From Vitellaria paradoxa (Eukaryota > Streptophyta > Magnoliopsida > Ericales > Sapotaceae), in NCBI GenBank assembly GCA_019916065.1, contig CM034233.1, positions 39,720,862-39,784,861 of the forward strand: 64,000 nucleotides of DNA, given 5' to 3'. The position numbers were made by a program, and so were the translations under genes. Positions 11,395 to 21,581 of the stretch are shown in pieces (position 1 is the stretch's first letter; each line of letters starts with the position of its first letter). The notes under the pieces are model-generated. The model worked only from the letters and a program-made list of their open reading frames with translations, was not told the DNA's origin and did not search any database.

Positions 11395-11832
11395 GTTTCT
11401 TCGCTATTTTTAAACATCACCCCCTCTTCTCCAGCATGGATTCTTAACAAGGGACAGCACTAATATATCGAGCACCCCCTAATTATTCTCCAATCTGATT
11501 CCAGTAAAACACCATATTGTTCTGGTTGATGGCACCTCTAAACTTGTTACAGGAATAGGGGCCCTCCATCCTCTCCCTTCACTGTCCTCGTCATCTAGTC
11601 TTTATGTCTAATTTTCCCTTCAATTTACTCTGTTAGCCAATTGGCAAAATTCTGCCATTGCTCCATCACTTTTTCTCGCAGTTCCTGTGTCTTTCATGAC
11701 CTCAATTCAAAGAGGATGATTAGTGTTGGGTATATGCAAGATGGACTTTACTATCTTGACTCTAGTAGTCTACAACTCTGTGCTCCTTAACTCGTCGATC
11801 TATGCCGCCTTCATCGACCTTGAGAATTTGTT
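11395..11832 (+). pseudogene. Copia-H protease / pre-integrase fragment
   Basis: Degenerate translation shows the stretch before the protease site (PSSPAWIL), then a Copia-like YVPNFPFNLL equivalent (FMSNFPFNLL), and a DGLYYLDSSSLQLC block that matches the DGLYYLD landmark before the pre-integrase zinc finger. The frame changes several times. It ends where the hAT-like element is inserted. Confidence 0.65.
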
Positions 11833-11840
11833 GTCTCCCC

Positions 11841-12613
11841 CATAGTTACCAGGTTCGTGGGTCAATCTAGTACGTCGTATGGGTACAGATTCGCAGTACA
11901 ATACATTGCCCAGTACGTGGTATAGTGGGATATACTTAGTTAAAACGCTATTTTAGATTGCAATTCACTTTAAATTTTTATTTGGCTCAATATGTAGTAG
12001 TATATACAATATGCATTATGCATATTATAAAATATGTATGGAGTATTTAGTAGTAGAGTCCTTTTTGGTTTGAAAAGGTAAAGGAAATTCTTAGAATCCT
12101 TTTTCATTGGAACAAAAAAAAAAAACAAATTAATTATCTTGACTTGAAAAAACGAAAGGAAGGAAGTTGTAGAGTCCTTTGTTGGACCAAATCTTGACCT
12201 AAATAAAAGGAAGTTGCGGATATATACTAGGAAGTTGCAACGTACCTTGGTTTGATTTGGAAAAACAAAGGAAATTCGTAGTCTTTTTTTGTTGGAACAA
12301 ACAAGCACAAATTAATTATCCTGACTTAAAAAAATGAAAGGAAGTTGTACAGTTGGAGCAAATCTTAACCTAAATATCAAAGGAAGTAGTAGAGTTCTTT
12401 GTTGGACCAACTCCGATGAAAGGCGATTGCGATGACAACGGTGACGACAGCAATTTCAAGTTGAAACTCATTTCTTTCTCATCTCAGGTACTTATTCTCC
12501 TCATGTGAAAGTGGATTGTTAATATTTGCGACTTGGATCGCTAACACACCTCATTTGAGGTCACGCATCTAGTTCGAGGGTCGGAGGGGGAGTTAAAGAA
12601 TTAGGTAACTATG
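11841..12613. mobile_element. hAT-like non-autonomous element
   Basis: This 773-bp insertion has perfect 10-bp terminal inverted repeats (CATAGTTACC at 11841-11850, its complement at 12604-12613). It is flanked by an imperfect 8-bp duplication: GTCTCCCC (11833-11840) and GTCTATCC (12614-12621), 6 of 8 matching. The 8-bp TSD points to the hAT superfamily. There is no transposase-like ORF. It splits the Copia-H pre-integrase segment exactly, and Copia motifs resume right after it. Confidence 0.65.
12060..12415. repeat. imperfect ~183-bp tandem duplication inside hAT-like element
   Basis: Two units, about 12060-12235 and 12243-12415, share blocks such as AAAGGAAATTC, ACAAATTAATTATC and CCTAAATA in the same order. 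They differ by many small indels, so the duplication is old. Confidence 0.6.
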
Positions 12614-13119
12614 GTCTATCCACTTCAAGGACATTTTCATCTAGGACATCCATTATTAGACAAACTGAAAAAAGTTATCCCTGATTGAAGTCATGTTTCA
12701 AGTCTAGAGTGTGAAGCCTAGTAGCTCAGTAAGCACGATCATAGTTCCTTTCTAAGTCAAGGTTGTAGTCTTCGGTTAGAATCCTTCGACCTAGTTCATA
12801 CAGACATTTATGGTTCATACAGACATTTATGGTCCAGCTTGAGTTTCTATTGCCTTTGGTTTTTCCTATTTTGTCAATTTTGTTGATGATCACTCTCTTG
12901 CATGACTTGGTTTGTTTTGATGAAACATCGGTCTGAGTTTCCCTCTATTCTCTCATTTTCATAATGAAATTCTTACTCCTTTTGAGAAGCATATTAAGAT
13001 TATTTGATCTAATAAATAATCTAGGATAAACCAAGTCTATCATAGAGATTTTTTGTGTTGATTGTGGCATTATTCATTAGACTCATTGTGTGCGTACCTT
13101 TCAACAAAACGGTGTTGCT
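12614..13119 (+). pseudogene. Copia-H pre-integrase / integrase core fragment
   Basis: Translation shows GHFHLGHPLLDKLKKV, SSLECEA and DLVHTDIYG (first catalytic Asp block). An integrase tail related to FNKTVLL lies near 13100. A 20-bp segment (GTTCATACAGACATTTATG) is duplicated in tandem at about 12796-12834. The fragment ends at the solo LTR-S insertion. Confidence 0.65.
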
Positions 13120-13259
13120 TGTCACGTCCCGCCACTTTTGATCACACCAGACACTTGAAAACACTGATTTGGACAACAGTGTGGCATAGTTCAAGAATTA
13201 CCTATGGCGTTTCGAATTTTTCTATGGTGTTCCAAAATGTGCTAGTATAGTCTTAAGTA

Positions 13260-13294
13260 TTCTAGAAAGTTATAGGTTCTAGAATTTTCTAGAA
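13260..13294 (+). promoter_or_regulatory. heat-shock-element-like cluster in LTR-S
   Basis: TTCTAGAA occurs at 13260-13267, 13277-13284 and 13287-13294. The last two form a continuous TTCnnGAAnnTTCnnGAA (13277-13294), matching the consensus binding site of trimeric heat-shock factors with four perfect alternating units. It lies about 250 bp upstream of the TATA box at 13543. ONSEN-type Copia elements of Arabidopsis use such sites for heat activation. Function here is inferred only. Confidence 0.6.
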
Positions 13295-13542
13295 GCCACC
13301 GAAGTCCTCTAGTTTTCTCTAAAACATATTAGAACCTAGTGGAGTTTCTAAGAGGTGTCATGAATATTTTAGAATATTGTACATAACTGTAAAGAATGAT
13401 AGAATATTTTAGAATGTAAAGGAGGCTTCCATTGGAAGCTTAAGTGTGTAAATATCTAGATATTTTGTTGGAGCATTCTATAAGTTAAATTTCCACCATC
13501 CACTTGGAATAATCTCCACAGTCCATTGAACAGGTAGAAGAC

Positions 13543-13550
13543 TATAAATA
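13543..13550 (+). promoter_or_regulatory. LTR-S TATA box
   Basis: TATAAATA sits in CTATAAATAG, near the expected U3/R position about 420 bp from the LTR start. This orientation supports the plus strand for LTR-S. Confidence 0.6.
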
Positions 13551-13633
13551 GTGATGTGTAGGGTTCATTTGTAAGGATCCAAGTTCCAAGTTTCAAGTGA
13601 GTAAAGCATTCTCCAAGTTCTCTAATTGCTCAC

Positions 13634-14330
13634 TATGGATGATCGGAATATGAATGGATGTCCCGATCGTCTGGGAATAGTGCTATATGTCGTCAATGGT
13701 GGAGATTCACCGAAGATGAACGAGATGAGAGTTAGGGCAGCCCGAAGCGACAGAGAGAGAGAGAGAAAGGGTGATCGCCAGTTTTGGGTTCAATAGAGGG
13801 TCAGGGAATTAGGTTCTCTTTTGGAGTGTTATGGATGGGTATATTTATAGAGAGCGAGTCAAGACAAATGACTGGCCTATACGCGCCAAGGACAATGGTC
13901 CTTTGGCCATTTGGCTTATTCTGCAAATCTGGTACGTTAGCAGGTAAGGGTACTCCGACCAAGTGGTGGTAACACTCTTGCTTGGTTGGCGGGGCGGAGG
14001 TCATGGTCATATAGGTACGAGGCGGTTATAATGCAGAGGATAGGTTTTGTCATGTAGTGATTCTCTCTCTTGGGCTGGTCGACGATAAATCGACGGATCG
14101 CCCAACTCTAGCTACCAAGCTGCTTGTCTCCAATAATCTCGCGGGTGAGTGTGCTAATGAACCCTTTACAGGTAACTCCTAGACCTCGCTCCTGGCCTTT
14201 GGATTAAGTGTCTGGAGTCTAGAATGCCCCGGACCTCAAATGCCCCCAGTGAAGGTGGCTTGACCGGTGTAAGTGGTACCACGGGTGGGTGGCGCCATCT
14301 TACCCGGTGAAGGGTGACTGGACACCTACA
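13634..14330 (-). repeat. Tat 3' LTR
   Basis: On the element strand it begins TGTAGGTGTC and ends at the complement of TATGGATGATC (the terminal CA has decayed). It matches 23428-24130 with strongly uneven similarity: about 10% difference in the outer 160-200 bp on each side and only two differences in about 335 bp between roughly 13795 and 14128. A minus-strand TATA box lies at 13843-13850. A 62-codon plus-strand ORF is identical to one in the other LTR and is a by-product of that conserved block. Confidence 0.92.
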
Positions 14331-14796
14331 TTAATGCCCCCTACACGCGCACTCCGAATGCGATGTCAGGTGTGCGTGGGCATATATTGTATCATAAAAC
14401 CTGCCAGAATGATTAAAGACTGCCACTGTGATTTCTTGAATATTTGAACAGGCACGTCATATGAAAAGTTGTCAGGTAACTTTGGTCTTCGCAGTGTATT
14501 CTAATCCATAAATGGAAACCCTTAGTCTTTAAAAGAGAGTTTTCCTGTTCATTTTTTAGAAGAGTTCATTCACACTGAGAGAGAGAGAGATGGAGTTCCC
14601 CGCTATCTTCTTGTGAGAAGAAAACACGCTAAATTCCTTTGGAGAAACACCCGCTAAAATTCTTCAACGAAGAGAGCACCCCCGCAAGATTCTTGTGAGG
14701 GAGGAAAACACCCGCTAGATTCCTTCAACGAAGACCCACACGGATGAAGACCCACGTGGCAACGAAGTCCCAAACGACAGATCGGCAAAATCCCGC
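14331..14796 (+). other. region upstream of the Tat antisense ORF
   Basis: This lies between the Tat 3' LTR and the antisense ORF. It holds GA repeats (14578-14590) and three imperfect copies of a roughly 37-bp unit rich in AACACCCGCTA and ATTCTTCAACGAAG (about 14621-14735). An AT-rich CCATAAATGG (14507-14516) could act as a weak TATA on the plus strand. No recognisable protein is encoded. On the element strand the bases next to the LTR (AGGGGGCA) look like the polypurine tract. Confidence 0.45.
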
Positions 14797-16299
14797 GTGA
14801 CAATTTCGCGCGGCGGCTCACGGGAGACTTTCGCGCAGAGGGTTGGGCGCGTAGGGTGTCATGGTTGTTGCGCAGTCGTCTTCGCCAAGAATCCATATTT
14901 GCCACGGGATCACCGTGAGACTTTTGGGGGAGCTCAAGTTGTCGCGAGTTTCAGGTACACTATTCTCTCTCACATTTTTTTTTTAAAGAGGTTCAATAAT
15001 CTATGGCAAGAGAAAGATACTACGGGTGCACCGTCTAGTCTGCTTGTGGTGACGTCTCGAAGGGAGAAAGAGGGTGATGAGGAAGCATCGCATGCCAATG
15101 AGGATCTAGTTGCTGTAGAGTCCCATGATGATGTTTCACAGGTTGTTCTTGGGTTGAGGGCCAAGCTTGAACACCAAAGGGCCGTGGAGACACCCCCAGT
15201 GCTTTCGAGATGTGTTGCTGCGGAACCTAGCGGCTCTTTTGTCCCAACAACAGAAGGTGAGCCAGGGATGGGAGATGACGGCGTTACCCTAAGTGATGAA
15301 AATGATGATGAACATAACGATGGAGAAAGTATTGATGCAGACAGCTGCCCACTTAACACTCGTATTCGGTTTCAAGGCTCCACGATGGGTGCAGGTAATG
15401 AAGTCAGGGATTCGGGTAGCGAAGAACATATAGTCAATGGTGAAGAGACAGTGGCCCACGAAGAAAGTCCTTGCTTGTCTGGCGGAAGTTCTTTTCAATG
15501 CGAACAACCACCCCAACATTTAATTGAAGGCGATATGGGACCCTTTAATCAAGCGCCAACTATTGCAACTGATATTTCAGATCGTACACAAACTAATGTC
15601 ATCACTACTTCAGCTTTTCCTGGTACTAGCAGGACTACTTGTGGAGATGGGCCTGAGGTAATAGACCCTGATGGACTGGGCACCATGCAGCGCCGCGCGA
15701 GTTCTAGTGGCATAGCATCTAGTGTTTCAGATGAAGCTGGCTTGTTTGAAGGGGTATCCGAGACTTTTCTGTCTTTGTTGCACCTTGTGTATCGCTACAA
15801 AGCGCACACATTCTTGGACTTTGTGGCGCAGAGCGCTGTTGTGCGGCGTATGACACTCCAACATTTTGGGCTATTTCTTCAGGACATGGGTGGTAAATCT
15901 ATTGGTGAGTTAACTCTTGAAGAAGGCTCTTGTTTTCAAGAATATTTGGGTGTCTTTCAACGCGTCGGGCTAAATGTGGACTGGGTGGAAGAGCAGTTAA
16001 ATGCTGTCACGAAGTTACTTCGGTACAATCATGTGGAAGCTGAATTGAACGAAGTCCGTAGAGATATAGAAGGCATCACATAGAAGCTATGTAGCTTACA
16101 ACGTAGAGAGCAGCTTTTGGTTACTGAATTGGATGCAATTCGCGGTAGCGAATGTGCTCGTGGAGCGTATGATCTGAGTAAAGGAATTCTGCAAGGTTTA
16201 CTAGAGGAGTCTCCTATTGAGCGTGATGCTCCACGCGAGTTGGGCTTTGCTAGATTTGCTAGGCCCAGTGGTCGATCTCGAGGAGTTTTGGCATCTTAG
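14797..16299 (+). CDS. antisense ORF of the Tat element, unknown protein
   Basis: A plus-strand frame is open for about 500 codons, opposite to the Tat gag-pol, with a single in-frame TAG at 16081-16083. It is the longest open frame in the window and much less damaged than the pol genes beside it. The N-terminal half is acidic and low-complexity (for example SDENDDEHNDGESIDADS). The C-terminal part is ordered and helical-looking, with TFLDFVAQSAVVRRMTLQHF, LTLEEGSCFQEYLGVFQRVG, an RRDIEGIT region and, after the stop, a coiled-coil-like KLCSLQRREQLLVTELDAI. There is no ATG in the first 157 codons. Either translation starts at ATG 15268 or an upstream exon is spliced in (a CAG/GTACAC donor-like site lies at about 14952). 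Tat relatives Grande and Retand have antisense ORFs in this position. I do not recognise a domain. Confidence 0.6.
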
Positions 16300-16453
16300 T
16301 TAGCCATTAGTATGATGTATTGTTTTGCAATTTTAGCTTTTTGCGGGTTGTAATGTTAAACTAAAATTTAGTGAAATGTGAATGCCTTGACTATTAAAAT
16401 TGAATTTTTCTTTTTTTTATGTGCTACCAAGGAATTTTCGCAGGTAAAGACTC

Positions 16454-16861
16454 CTTTGTGAGGCAACTAAGCGCCAAGGGACCCTAAAGGGCTACCTTAG
16501 GGGTTTCGTTCTGTTAAGGGGTTCCCGGGGGGGGGGGGGGGAAGGAGACTTCCCTTGTTGGAGATTCACAAGGCAACCAAGCGCCGAGGGACTCTAAGGG
16601 GCAACCTTGGGGGTTCCGTTCTGTTAAGGGGTTCCCGCGGGGGGAGACTTCCCTTGTTGGAGATTCACAAGGCAACCAAGCGCCAAGAGACCCTAAGGGG
16701 CAACCTTAGGGGTTCCGTTCTATTAAGGGGTTCCCGCGGGGGGAGACTTCCCTTGTTGGAGATTCACAAGGTTACCAAACGCCAAGGGACCCTAAGGGGC
16801 GACCTTGGGGGTTTGGTTCTGTTAAGGGGTTCCCGCAGGGGGAGACTTCCCTTCTTGGAGA
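16454..16861. repeat. 99-bp tandem repeat in the Tat element
   Basis: Units begin with TTCACAAGG-type sequence at 16565, 16664 and 16763, spaced exactly 99 bp. A diverged first unit starts near 16454 and is lengthened by a G15 run (16527-16541). A partial unit starts at 16862. Each unit contains GCAACCTTAGGGG and GTTCCCGCGGGGGGAGACTT. Because 99 is divisible by three, the plus strand is open through the array and reads a 33-residue arginine/glycine-rich repeat (motif LLRGSRGGRLP). Position between pol and the antisense ORF matches the 3' repeats known from Retand-type elements. Confidence 0.85.
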
Positions 16862-16970
16862 TTCACAAATTTCTGGAGAAATTTTAAAGTATAAAACTAG
16901 ATCATTTGATTAAACTGAAATGATTCTCATAGATTTAAATATTTGGGATTCATGCTCTAATGAGAGATTC

Positions 16971-18506
16971 TTAAGGGTAATACATCTTTAACCATTTGAC
17001 ATTAATTGGAGGGCTCATCTTGTCTGATCCTGGCTGTGATATGCGATAGTATCCACTTTCATTAGCTTCTTTGATGACGAAGGGGCCTTCCCATTTTGCA
17101 AAGAATTTTGGGGCCGACATTCCCCTCATGATGTGAGTCGCCGCTTTCAAAACCAAGTCCCCTTCTTGAAATCTTTGAGGCTTGACCAAGGCATCATAAG
17201 CTCGAGAGATACGTCGCTGGTAAACACACAAATTCTGCTTAGCCCTGTCTCTTCTTTCATCAAGTGCTTCTAGCTCCGCGTGCCTCAAATCTGGTATCAT
17301 TTCGCTCCATAATGCTGTTCTTGTCGACGACACTACAATTTCCACGGGGAGGACTGCTTCCGTACCATAAACCAAAGAGAATGGAGTCATCTGGGTAGAG
17401 AGCTTCTTGGATGTACAATAAGCCTAGAGAGCCATGGGCAAGGCATGAGCCCAATTCGAATGGTAATCATGTAAAGTTCTGCTCAGGATGGTCAACAGTG
17501 TTTTGTTAGTAGCTTCGGCTTAACCATTTCCTTTCAGATAATACGTCGAGGATTTATGATGTGTTATATCGTATTTGGCTAGTAACTACCCTACACTACT
17601 GTTCACAAATGGGGTACCATTGTCTGATAGGATGACTTTTGGGATTCCAAAGCGGCAAATAATGAATTCCCTAATAAAGTTGGCCATTGCTCCCCCAGTT
17701 GCTCTTCTCATAGGGATCCCTTCTACCCATTTTGTGTATAATTCTGTTGCAGGCACGATCCATATATTTCTGCAGGAGGGCGGGTTAATAAGACCAATGA
17801 TGACCATGGCCCAAGTCGTCCTGAGATCAACTGCTGGAGCATGAATCAAGTGTCCATGTGCTTGGCACGATTGGCACCTCCGAACGAACATGCAGGCATC
17901 CTCCTCCATGGTGGGCCCATAATATCCCGTGGAAAGTAAATGTAAATACAACTTCCTTGCACCTTGATGTTCTAGGTCGTGACCCACTTCCAAGGCTTGT
18001 TGAATTTCTTGCCCCGCTAAACACCGTAATGGTTTGCTTTCGAAACTACGTCGATACAACAGCCCTTCATGAAGAAAGTATAAATGAGCTCTTTTCTTGG
18101 TTACCGTGGCATCAATCCTGTCAGCTGGGAGAGAACCTTCCTTGATGTAATCAATGTAGCGTTGCCTCCAATCTGATGACGTGGCAGTGAGACTACATTC
18201 TGCTTTTGTGGGATTCTCTTGGCATGCCACGCATTGTTGCTGTTTCGCTGCTGCATCTTTGGCCATGCTAGGCCAGAAGTATAGTTTTCTGTATAGGCTG
18301 ATTCCATCCACGCTGCATGATTGTCAATAAATCTTGCTGATTTTCTTTTTAGTCTCTGATTCACCAATGCATCTGGCTAGGTATCCTCCTGGTGCACGGC
18401 AATAAAGTATTCCTTGATACAAAGTATAATGTTTGAGTTCTGCTGCGGGGATCTTTCCTTCAGGTGAGCTTAACTCCTTGACAATAGGGGTCTGCCAATC
18501 CACCAC
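16971..18506 (-). pseudogene. Tat integrase
   Basis: This is the integrase of the Tat polyprotein. The zinc-binding region includes GHDLEHQGARKLYLHL and CQSCQAHG (about 17860-17960). In the first catalytic block the usual Asp is replaced (TTWAMVIIGL). The second, LSDNGTPF, is intact. The third block AEATNKTLLTIL (about 17500) is preceded by an in-frame stop in place of Gln. The C-terminal domain ends with the GPY/F-type KWEGPFVIKEANESGYYRI and no chromodomain, as expected for Tat. The frame differs from that of the RT part, so a frameshift lies near 18550. The mutated Asp and stops make it inactive. Confidence 0.88.
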
Positions 18507-18549
18507 GTCTTCTTCAGGGAAAATATCTTTAACTAGGCAGGGAAGTTCT

Positions 18550-20544
18550 TTTTTTAAAACTTCAATCTTTGTGGCCTCTTACACTATTTCTACTTTTGAA
18601 GCAAGGGTCGCCAAGGCATCAGGATGGCGATTTGTCGGAACGTGGTGCGTGCTCTACCCTTATTGTATCGAATTTATCCATAAGACGCTGAATAATCGTT
18701 CGGTAAGAGGCAAGGGCTGGTTCCTTAATGGCATATTCTCCACAGGTTTGTTTGATCACCAACTTTGAATCTCCTCTGATGCAGAGTGTTCCCACCCTGA
18801 CGTTTAGTGCTGCCATAAGTCTTAAGGTCAATGCCTCGTATTCAGTTTCATTATTAGAACGAGGAAATTCCAGCTTATAAGAAAGGTTGACCTTTGTTCC
18901 GTTAGGGGATGTCAAGACTACTCCAGCACCACCACCTTTAGCTGTGGATGATCCATCGAAACTCAGGGACCACTCCCGCTAAGATGCTTCGGCTGCTTGA
19001 AAGTTCTCACCAGGGAGCTCTTCTAATGGCGGTTCAAATGTTCCCAATGGGAAATTGGCTAGGAGGTTTGCTAATGCTTGGCTCTTCACTGCCCTGAATG
19101 TCTTGCATGTAATGTCATATTCCCCTAGCAACAACATCCACCACGCAACCCTTCCTGAGAGGGCAGGATAAGACAAGAAGTATTTTATTGGGTCACACTT
19201 GGTGATGAGGTGCAAAGGATAAGACGAGATAATGCTGAAACTTTCATGCCGCAAAGATAAGCAATGTCGCTCGACAAGAGAATATCGAGTCTCCGCTCCT
19301 TGCAGCACTTAACTGATGTAATATACGGGTCTTTCCACTCCTTCAACTTCTTGGGCGAGGAGGGCACCAATTGACTTAGGGGTGGAAGTGAGGTACAAGA
19401 TTAATGGCTTTTCTGGTTGTGGCGGAGTCATCGTCAGTGGAGAAGTTAAAGCCTTTTTCATTCCTTCGAAAGCCTTGTGGTGATCTTCTCCCCATTCGAA
19501 TGAAGAGTTTTTCTTAAGTAGCTCGTTAAGGGGTTGGGTGACCTCTGCCATGGCCGGGATAAATCTTCGTAGATAAGAGACCCTTCCTAAGAAAGCTTTC
19601 AACTCTTTCTAATTGCATGGCCGCGGCATGTGTTGAACCGCGGTTACTTTAGACGGATCTGGATCGATTCCATGACGATGAACAACACATCCTAAGAATT
19701 TTTCCGCTGTAACGCCAAACACGCATTTCAACGGATTCATCCGGAGACGATACCTGCGACATCTATCAAACACCCTTTGCAAGTCTTTCAAGTGACTTTT
19801 CTCTTCCCCAGACTTCACCACTAGATCATCTATGTAGAATTCAAGGCATTTGTGAAACATGTCATGGAATATCACGATCATAGCTCGTTGGTACGTGGCT
19901 CTTGCATTCTTCAGACCAAATGGCATGACTATGTAGAAAAAGTTTCCGCTTGGAGTCTGGAAAGCAATCATGCGCGCATCATCAGGAGCCATTTTGATTT
20001 GGTTGTAACCACTAAACCCATCCATGAAGGAGAAAATTTGGTAACCCGCGATAGAGTTAATGAGTGTGTCTATGTTAGGTAGCGGGAACTCATCTTTTGG
20101 GCATGCTTTGTTGAGATTTCGAAAATCTACACAAACTCTGATCTGTCCATTCTTCTTTACCACTGGCACTATGCTTGACAACCAGGATGGATGTTGGATG
20201 GGTTCAATGATTTTAGCTGCTAAGAACCTCTCTATTTTTTCTTTGATCTTCAATTCCACGTCTGGCTTATAGAATCGAATACCTTGTTTCACTGGCTTTG
20301 CATTTGGGACCACATTTAAGCAGTGGGTGGTCACCGCTGGGTCAATACCTGGCATTTTGTTGTACCTCCATGTGAAAACATCCATATAGGATTGAAGCAG
20401 CGATAAGAGCGCGTCCTCTTCTAGGGGAAGGTCTTTACAAATGTACACAGGTCTCAACAAATCCCCTTCTGCAGCTAAGTTTACCTCTTCAAGTTCTTGT
20501 TTCTGTCGGCGCGGCCCATCCTGAAAACATTCGAGCGCTAGCAA
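18550..20544 (-). pseudogene. Tat reverse transcriptase with two RNase H domains
   Basis: A single minus frame runs from 20544 to 18619 with only isolated stops (19609, 19309 and 18979 regions), so the damage is by point mutation. RT landmarks: GQIRVCVDFRNLNKACPKDEF, FMDGFSGYNQIKMAPDD, MPFGLKNARATYQRAM and the catalytic FYIDDLVVKS near 19820. The RT-linked RNase H follows (EKPLILYLTSTP to QALANLLANFPLG). A second, archaeal-type RNase H follows with SLSFDGSSTAKGGGAGVVL, NNETEYEALTLRL and GDSKLV. The dual RNase H is a Tat-lineage hallmark and the main reason for this classification. Confidence 0.92.
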
Positions 20545-20752
20545 GACATCTTTGCTGATAGCCTCTCTTAACTCTTCAGCTTCCTAAGGGACTTTTAAAA
20601 GGAATACTTCATCTCGAAATGTTTTCCTCTGCTTTTTTCTTTTAACGCTTTTATTCTTTCACGGGGCCATAAACAATGGGGAGAGGAACATGCTTTCTTC
20701 TTTTTCTTGGAGGGGAGGGCTATGCCCGGTCGATGATGTATGGGGGTCGCCA

Positions 20753-21545
20753 TTACATTCTGCATTGGCTCCCCCCGGACACCATCATTAAGCGGTTAAC
20801 CACTTTACCATCAACACGTCTGTAACGGGTCACGCGGCTTTCTGTGGATTTGAAAGAAAGTTCCCTCTTCGAATGCGTGCCTGTAGGAGGCGCTTTACTC
20901 ATTTCGGACCATTTGGGAATTTTGATCTGGTGTGATAGACTAGGCACATCCTCCTCATTCGTCTGAGAGTAAAAGATTGCATCTGCCATGTGAGCTTCAT
21001 CGGCCCGAAAGGGTTTGCACGAAGCTTTGATGGTTACCACTTTACCACGCCAGATGGCTTTCACACACTGATGGTACGTGGATGGTATTGCCGCGTACTT
21101 ATGAATCCATGCCCGTCCCAAAAGTGCGTGGTAAAGAAGCAGGGGAATCGATAACGTGAAATCTTGTAGGGCATTGAATTTCTCCTACCCTAAGATTTAC
21201 TTGAACATATCCCATTGACTTCTGTCCTTGGCCCCCAAAACCACTGATTGTGATGGACTCTCTTACTAGGTGACTGTTTGGGATTTCGGCGGCGCGAAAA
21301 GTGGCCAAAGGAAGGATATTAATTGACACTCCCCCATCCATAAATCCCCACTGAAATTCCATACCATTGACAGTTATTGGGACATATAGGGGACGATCAT
21401 GGGGATGGAGTACGTGCCTGTCTGCTTCTGTAAAGCTGAGGGGGGAACTATTGTCCTTGAGGGCTCTTTTCACAGAACCATTTATGGCCATGCATTCTTC
21501 ATCGTTGTCTTCTGCTACCCAGAGTACCGCTTTGGTGGCAGCCAA
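20753..21545 (-). pseudogene. Tat aspartic protease and linker
   Basis: The retropepsin-like site reads WGFMDGGVSINILP (about 21335), a D-G-G variant normal for plant Gypsy elements (usually IDGGSALNI-like). Downstream, after a frameshift near 21110, LGRAWIHKYAAIPSTYHQCVK corresponds to the end of the protease fold, followed by a low-conservation linker to RT. Positions 20545-20752 carry no recognisable motif. Confidence 0.75.
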
Positions 21546-21581
21546 GCGAGTGGAGGATGAAAACCCAAATTGGTCAAAGAA

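Noticed and set aside
13784..13972. 62-codon ORF identical in both Tat LTRs (also 23574-23762)
   Set aside because: It lies in LTR U3/R sequence; the identity is explained by the conserved central block.
16555..16887. 110-codon ORF over the 99-bp array as a separate gene
   Set aside because: It is the direct reading of the tandem repeat without a start context; described as a repeat.
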